Source of the DNA: Candidatus Eisenbacteria bacterium
Lineage (GTDB): Bacteria; Eisenbacteria; RBG-16-71-46; JAFGJU01
DNA length: 64,000 nucleotides
Direction: 5' to 3'
Assembly (NCBI GenBank): GCA_026388185.1
Contig: JAPLKG010000003.1
Span: 86,871 to 150,870, forward strand
Numbering within the stretch: the stretch's first letter is position 1; the number at the start of each line of letters is the position of its first letter. Of the stretch, positions 60,820 through 64,000 are shown one piece after another. The notes below the pieces were generated by a model. It made no database searches. It saw only the letters and a program-made list of their open reading frames with translations, and was not told where the DNA came from. A program made the translations under genes and the position numbers.

Positions 60820-61554
60820 CTAGTTCGGGCTGACGAGCCTGATGAACACGTCTTCAAGGTCTGCGCCACCGTGAGCTTTGAGAAGCTCGGAAGGCGAACC
60901 CTTGGCCAGAAGTCTTCCCTTCTCGATTATCCCCACTTCGTCGCAGAGTCTTTCCGCTTCAGTCATGATGTGAGTTGAAAAGATGATCGACTTCCCGTCG
61001 GCCTTCCAACGTCGTATCAGATCGAAGGTCGCGCGTGCATTCACCACGTCCAGGCCGAGAGTCGGTTCATCCAGAATGAGCACGGACGGGTAGTGGATGA
61101 TAACCCTGGCCACCGATATCTTCTGCTTCATGCCGGTAGACATCTTGCCGACCCTTGTCTCCAGAACGTCGGCCAAGTCAAATTGAGTGCAAAGCTCATC
61201 GATCCTTGCCTCGAGTGCTTTGTTCCCGATGCCCGCAAGCCTGCCGAAATACGTCAGGGTCTCTCTGCCTGTAAGTCTGTCGTAGAGTTTGGTGTCACCG
61301 GACAAGAAACCTATTTTCTCCCTCACTTTCGAGGGCTCGCGCACTATGTCGTATCCGTCGACGATCGCCGTCCCGGAGGTCGGCGCCAGAATCGTGGCGA
61401 GCATGCGTAACGTCGTTGTCTTGCCGGCCCCGTTTCTTCCAAGAAGTCCGAAGACGGTTCCGGGCGGGCATTCAAAACTGAGCTCGTTGGCCGCCACGAC
61501 GTCTCCTCGCTTCCCGTCACGGAAGGTCTTTGTGAGAGCTTTCGCCTGAACCAA
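60820..61554 (-). CDS. ABC transporter ATP-binding protein (NatA-like)
   Basis: ATPase subunit of 244 residues with Walker A GRNGAGKTTT, signature MSTGMKQKISVAR, Walker B SVLILDEPTLGLDV and a switch His in STH. The TTG at 61554 follows GAGGAGGAACC at ideal spacing and places LVQAKALTKTF at the N-terminus, as in homologues; the longer frame upstream has no such support. It is 32 bases after the helicase gene and 39 before the permease, so the three are probably one transcript. Confidence 0.92.
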   Translation of the reverse strand: MVQAKALTKTFRDGKRGDVVAANELSFECPPGTVFGLLGRNGAGKTTTLRMLATILAPTSGTAIVDGYDIVREPSKVREKIGFLSGDTKLYDRLTGRETLTYFGRLAGIGNKALEARIDELCTQFDLADVLETRVGKMSTGMKQKISVARVIIHYPSVLILDEPTLGLDVVNARATFDLIRRWKADGKSIIFSTHIMTEAERLCDEVGIIEKGRLLAKGSPSELLKAHGGADLEDVFIRLVSPN

Positions 61555-61586
61555 GGTTCCTCCTCGTACAATTGAAACACGCCGTG

Positions 61587-64000
61587 TTATGGTTTCTTCG
61601 AGTCGGGGCAGATGCCGCTGTACGCACAATACTTGCAGGAAAGATGACCCGGCGCCGCGTCAAATCTCCGGGCCCTGATGCCCCTCGCAGCTTCTCCTAT
61701 TCTCTCTTCGGCCTCGGCAAGATCATCTTCTTCTACTGCGCGGCGCCCCACAAGACCCGTCTCCAGAAAATGCAGTTCGACAAAATCCGGCATTCTATCA
61801 AATGCTCTCTTGTACGCGAGAGCGTATATCTGAAGCTGTAGGCTGCCCTTCGTTTTTTTGTCCGCGTCCTTCTGAGTATGCACATCGGAAGACTTGAAGT
61901 CTACGATTCTTACTTCGCCTTCACTCTCGTCAATCCTGTCCCACCTTCCTATGACCCTGTTCTTGTCGACAAAAAAACAGAATTCCTTCTCCACGTGCGT
62001 CGGCATTCGGCCGCGCGCCTCCTCTTCCTCGAAGAACCTTCTCATTGCCCTCTCGCCGGCTTCGAACCGCTGTTCCTCATGCTCTCGCGTCAAGAATCCC
62101 TCGCTTACCCACGAGGCCTCGAAGACCACAAGAAGCTCGTCCAAGCTCATGCGGCGGCTCTCGCGTTTTCTCCGCAGGTACTCCTGAACCGCCTTGTGCA
62201 GGGCGCTGCCGTACACGACGGCGTGATGCCTCATGATGGGAACCCTGAGTATGTGGACGTACTTGTACTTGAGTGGGCAAGTCTCGTAGTCGTCCACCTG
62301 AAGATGACTCAGCGTAAGACTCTCTTCCGGCGAAAGGGGTCTCATTGCCGGAGGCAGTCTCTCCGGCGGCACGCCCGCATTTCGCTCGATGGCTTCAATC
62401 GCGGACGACTTGAACGGAGCCGGAGTCGTCTTGGGAAGGTCGAGCGCTTCCATCACAAACTGGCTCACCTTCTTCGGCCTGGTTCCTCCGTAGTCGCGAG
62501 CGCTCGTGAGATAGAGCTCTTCTTCGGCTCTCGTCATACCCACGTAGAAAAGTCTTCTTTCCTCCTGAAGATGAAAATCACCCGTCGGCAAAATGTCTTT
62601 GACGAGAGGTTCGGGCAGTTCGATGGGCTCCTTCCTGTGCGGAACCGGGAACCTCTGGGAGACCAGGCTCACCAGGAATACCACTCTGAATTCCAGTCCT
62701 TTTGCCTTGTGAATTGTGAGCGCGTTGACCGCGTCAACGTCAAGATCTGCCTCCGCAACCGCAGGATTATCTCCGGCCTCGGCCAGCATGTCCAGGTGGG
62801 CAACAAAATTGTGCACGTCGTCGTGGATCGACACCGAGGCGAATGCCCGCAACATGTCAAAGAACTTCGCGATGTTTCTGATCTGCTCGTCGGCCACGGA
62901 GGACGCCTCGCTGCTCAGCCTCCGCAAATAGCCCGTATCCGTGATGAAACCGTAGAGTATCTCTCCTGCCGGTTTCTCCCTCGAGAGCATCAAGTAACGT
63001 CTGATGTCCGACATCAGTCTCCGGACGTTCCGTTGCGTGTCTTCCGAGACTTCAGGGAGTTCAGTGGGATCGGCCACGGCGCGACCCGTTTCGCCCGCCA
63101 CTCCGGTCTGAGTCAGAAGCTCAAACACTTCGTGCAGGGTCAGATTTCTTCTTCTCGCAAAATTATTGAGCTTCACCAGATCGACCTGGTCCGTCCCATA
63201 TATTTCCGAACCCGCCAAGTAGTAGAGACTCGGGCTGTCGTCAAAGTCGGCTATCGAGTGAAGAAAGGAAATCAGAAGCCTCACCTCTTCTCTTCCGTAG
63301 AGTCCCCTGCTTCCCGAAAATCTGTGCGGCACGCCTCGCATGTTCAGGGCCCGGAGGAAAGGATCGGCGTCATTGTTCGAGCGAACGAGAATCGCGAAAT
63401 CCTTGTATGCGTACTTGCCCGATGCGACCTTTTCTTCGATCAGCTTTGCAACGACGTCCGCCTCGCTGGAGACCGCTTCAAGATGAAGATGCTCGGGAGG
63501 GCGAGCCTCGTCCTTCGTGGAAACCAATCTCTTGTCTATCGAGTTCTTGACCTCGAGCCTATCGGGGTTGTTGAATCTGATGAGTCTGTAGGCACAGTCA
63601 AGAATGGACTGAGGAGTTCTGTAGTTTGTGGTCAGCACAATCTGTTTAGCCTGCGGATATGCGTCCATGAATCCCAGAATGTTGCTGATCGCCGCCCCTC
63701 TGAATTTGTAAATGCTCTGGTCGTCGTCGCCGACGACGGTGACGTTTTCCCCTTCGCCGGCCAGAAGCTTCACGAGCTCGAACTGCGCGTAGTTTGTGTC
63801 CTGGAACTCATCCACCAGGATGTAGCGAAATCTCTCCCGGTATCGTCTGAGTACGGTCGGATGCGTACGAAAGAGTCTCAACGTAAGATTGACCTGATCG
63901 CCGAAGTCCACGTTTCCCTCTCTGGTCATCAGGTCCTGGTAAAGCTGATAACAGTCCGCTATCTCCAGTTCCTTCCGCGCCCTCTCGCGAAGCTCCTCGT
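61587..64000 (-). CDS. UvrD-like helicase with PD-(D/E)XK nuclease domain, partial at the window edge
   Basis: ATP-dependent DNA helicase-nuclease of the UvrD/AddA/AdnB type; the 5' end lies beyond 64000, and reading continues in frame to the edge (ELEIADCYQLYQDLMTREG). Visible motifs: VDEFQDTNYAQF (II), VVGDDDQSIYKFRGA (III), TTNYRT (IV), LTIHKAKGLEFRVVFL (V) and FYVGMTRAEEELYLT (VI). The C-terminal nuclease has DRID and RIVDFKSSD plus Cys pairs (ETCPLKYKY; CKYCAYSGIC) likely to hold a 4Fe-4S cluster as in AddB. It probably works in double-strand break repair. Walker A is off the window. Confidence 0.92.
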   Translation of the reverse strand, partial: EELRERARKELEIADCYQLYQDLMTREGNVDFGDQVNLTLRLFRTHPTVLRRYRERFRYILVDEFQDTNYAQFELVKLLAGEGENVTVVGDDDQSIYKFRGAAISNILGFMDAYPQAKQIVLTTNYRTPQSILDCAYRLIRFNNPDRLEVKNSIDKRLVSTKDEARPPEHLHLEAVSSEADVVAKLIEEKVASGKYAYKDFAILVRSNNDADPFLRALNMRGVPHRFSGSRGLYGREEVRLLISFLHSIADFDDSPSLYYLAGSEIYGTDQVDLVKLNNFARRRNLTLHEVFELLTQTGVAGETGRAVADPTELPEVSEDTQRNVRRLMSDIRRYLMLSREKPAGEILYGFITDTGYLRRLSSEASSVADEQIRNIAKFFDMLRAFASVSIHDDVHNFVAHLDMLAEAGDNPAVAEADLDVDAVNALTIHKAKGLEFRVVFLVSLVSQRFPVPHRKEPIELPEPLVKDILPTGDFHLQEERRLFYVGMTRAEEELYLTSARDYGGTRPKKVSQFVMEALDLPKTTPAPFKSSAIEAIERNAGVPPERLPPAMRPLSPEESLTLSHLQVDDYETCPLKYKYVHILRVPIMRHHAVVYGSALHKAVQEYLRRKRESRRMSLDELLVVFEASWVSEGFLTREHEEQRFEAGERAMRRFFEEEEARGRMPTHVEKEFCFFVDKNRVIGRWDRIDESEGEVRIVDFKSSDVHTQKDADKKTKGSLQLQIYALAYKRAFDRMPDFVELHFLETGLVGRRAVEEDDLAEAEERIGEAARGIRARRFDAAPGHLSCKYCAYSGICPDSKKP

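Noticed and set aside
1-64000. tRNA, rRNA, CRISPR array, insertion sequence or prophage
   Set aside because: No T-loop GGTTCRA in a cloverleaf context, no transposase, integrase or phage structural motifs, and no regularly spaced short repeats were seen in any intergenic stretch.

Overview
The window reads as a chromosomal fragment, apparently from an uncultured bacterium. Several secreted proteins end in a FlgD-like/type IX-style C-terminal module (YPNPFNP-type start, GxVxSGIYxxxL-type end) and carry fibronectin-III repeats, which is typical of FCB-superphylum candidate lineages such as Eisenbacteria, Krumholzibacteria or WOR-3-like groups; that placement is inference. GC is moderately high. 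I found no rRNA, tRNA, CRISPR array, transposase or phage gene. Many promoters match TTGACA-N17-TAxxxT almost perfectly, and three sites match sigma-54 -24/-12 elements.

Region 1 (1-17.9 kb) concerns the cell surface and polysaccharides: an M6 protease; an export-type sugar cluster (polysaccharide deacetylase, GNAT acyltransferase, CapK/PaaK-like ligase, FN3/TolB-like exoprotein, Wzx-type flippase); two FN3 proteins behind a sigma-54 promoter, a cyclic-di-GMP-I riboswitch and a terminator; a Wza-like exporter; a DRG/Obg-type GTPase; and a cysteine-ladder surface protein followed by a one-domain relative. Region 2 (17.9-25.6 kb, minus strand) has a 1070-residue metallopeptidase, a family 9 glycosyltransferase and a tandem array of three modules, each with a ~190-residue secreted protein of unknown function followed by a ~65-residue membrane peptide (degenerate in one module). 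These modules have unusual base composition and duplicated upstream DNA.

Region 3 (26.5-36.3 kb) holds a B12-dependent methionine synthase activation-like protein, an MttB-family methyltransferase, a B12-binding radical SAM enzyme, an uncharacterised four-gene membrane operon (30.5-34.2 kb), a nitrilase-family amidase with a zinc-ribbon partner, and a nucleotidyltransferase/antitoxin-like pair. Region 4 (36.7-43.2 kb) has a lipoprotein-like protein, a lipid kinase, two small membrane proteins, a prolyl oligopeptidase whose signal peptide is in another frame, and an O-methyltransferase.

Region 5 (43.3-52.6 kb, minus strand) is a redox and nitrogen operon: glutamate dehydrogenase, NuoE-like, NuoF-GltD fusion, NuoG-like iron-sulfur protein, GltB-type FMN glutamate synthase domain, and an A-type flavodiiron protein. 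Together these suggest an NAD(P)H-linked, possibly bifurcating, glutamate synthase complex. Region 6 (53-64 kb) has a PAS/GAF protein, HflX, an M24 peptidase, a CoA-disulfide reductase with a rhodanese domain, a Nat-type ABC exporter and a UvrD-like helicase/nuclease that runs off the right end.

The best candidates for undescribed biology are the four-gene membrane operon, the tandem secreted-protein modules, the NuoEF-GltD/GltB complex and the cysteine-ladder protein.
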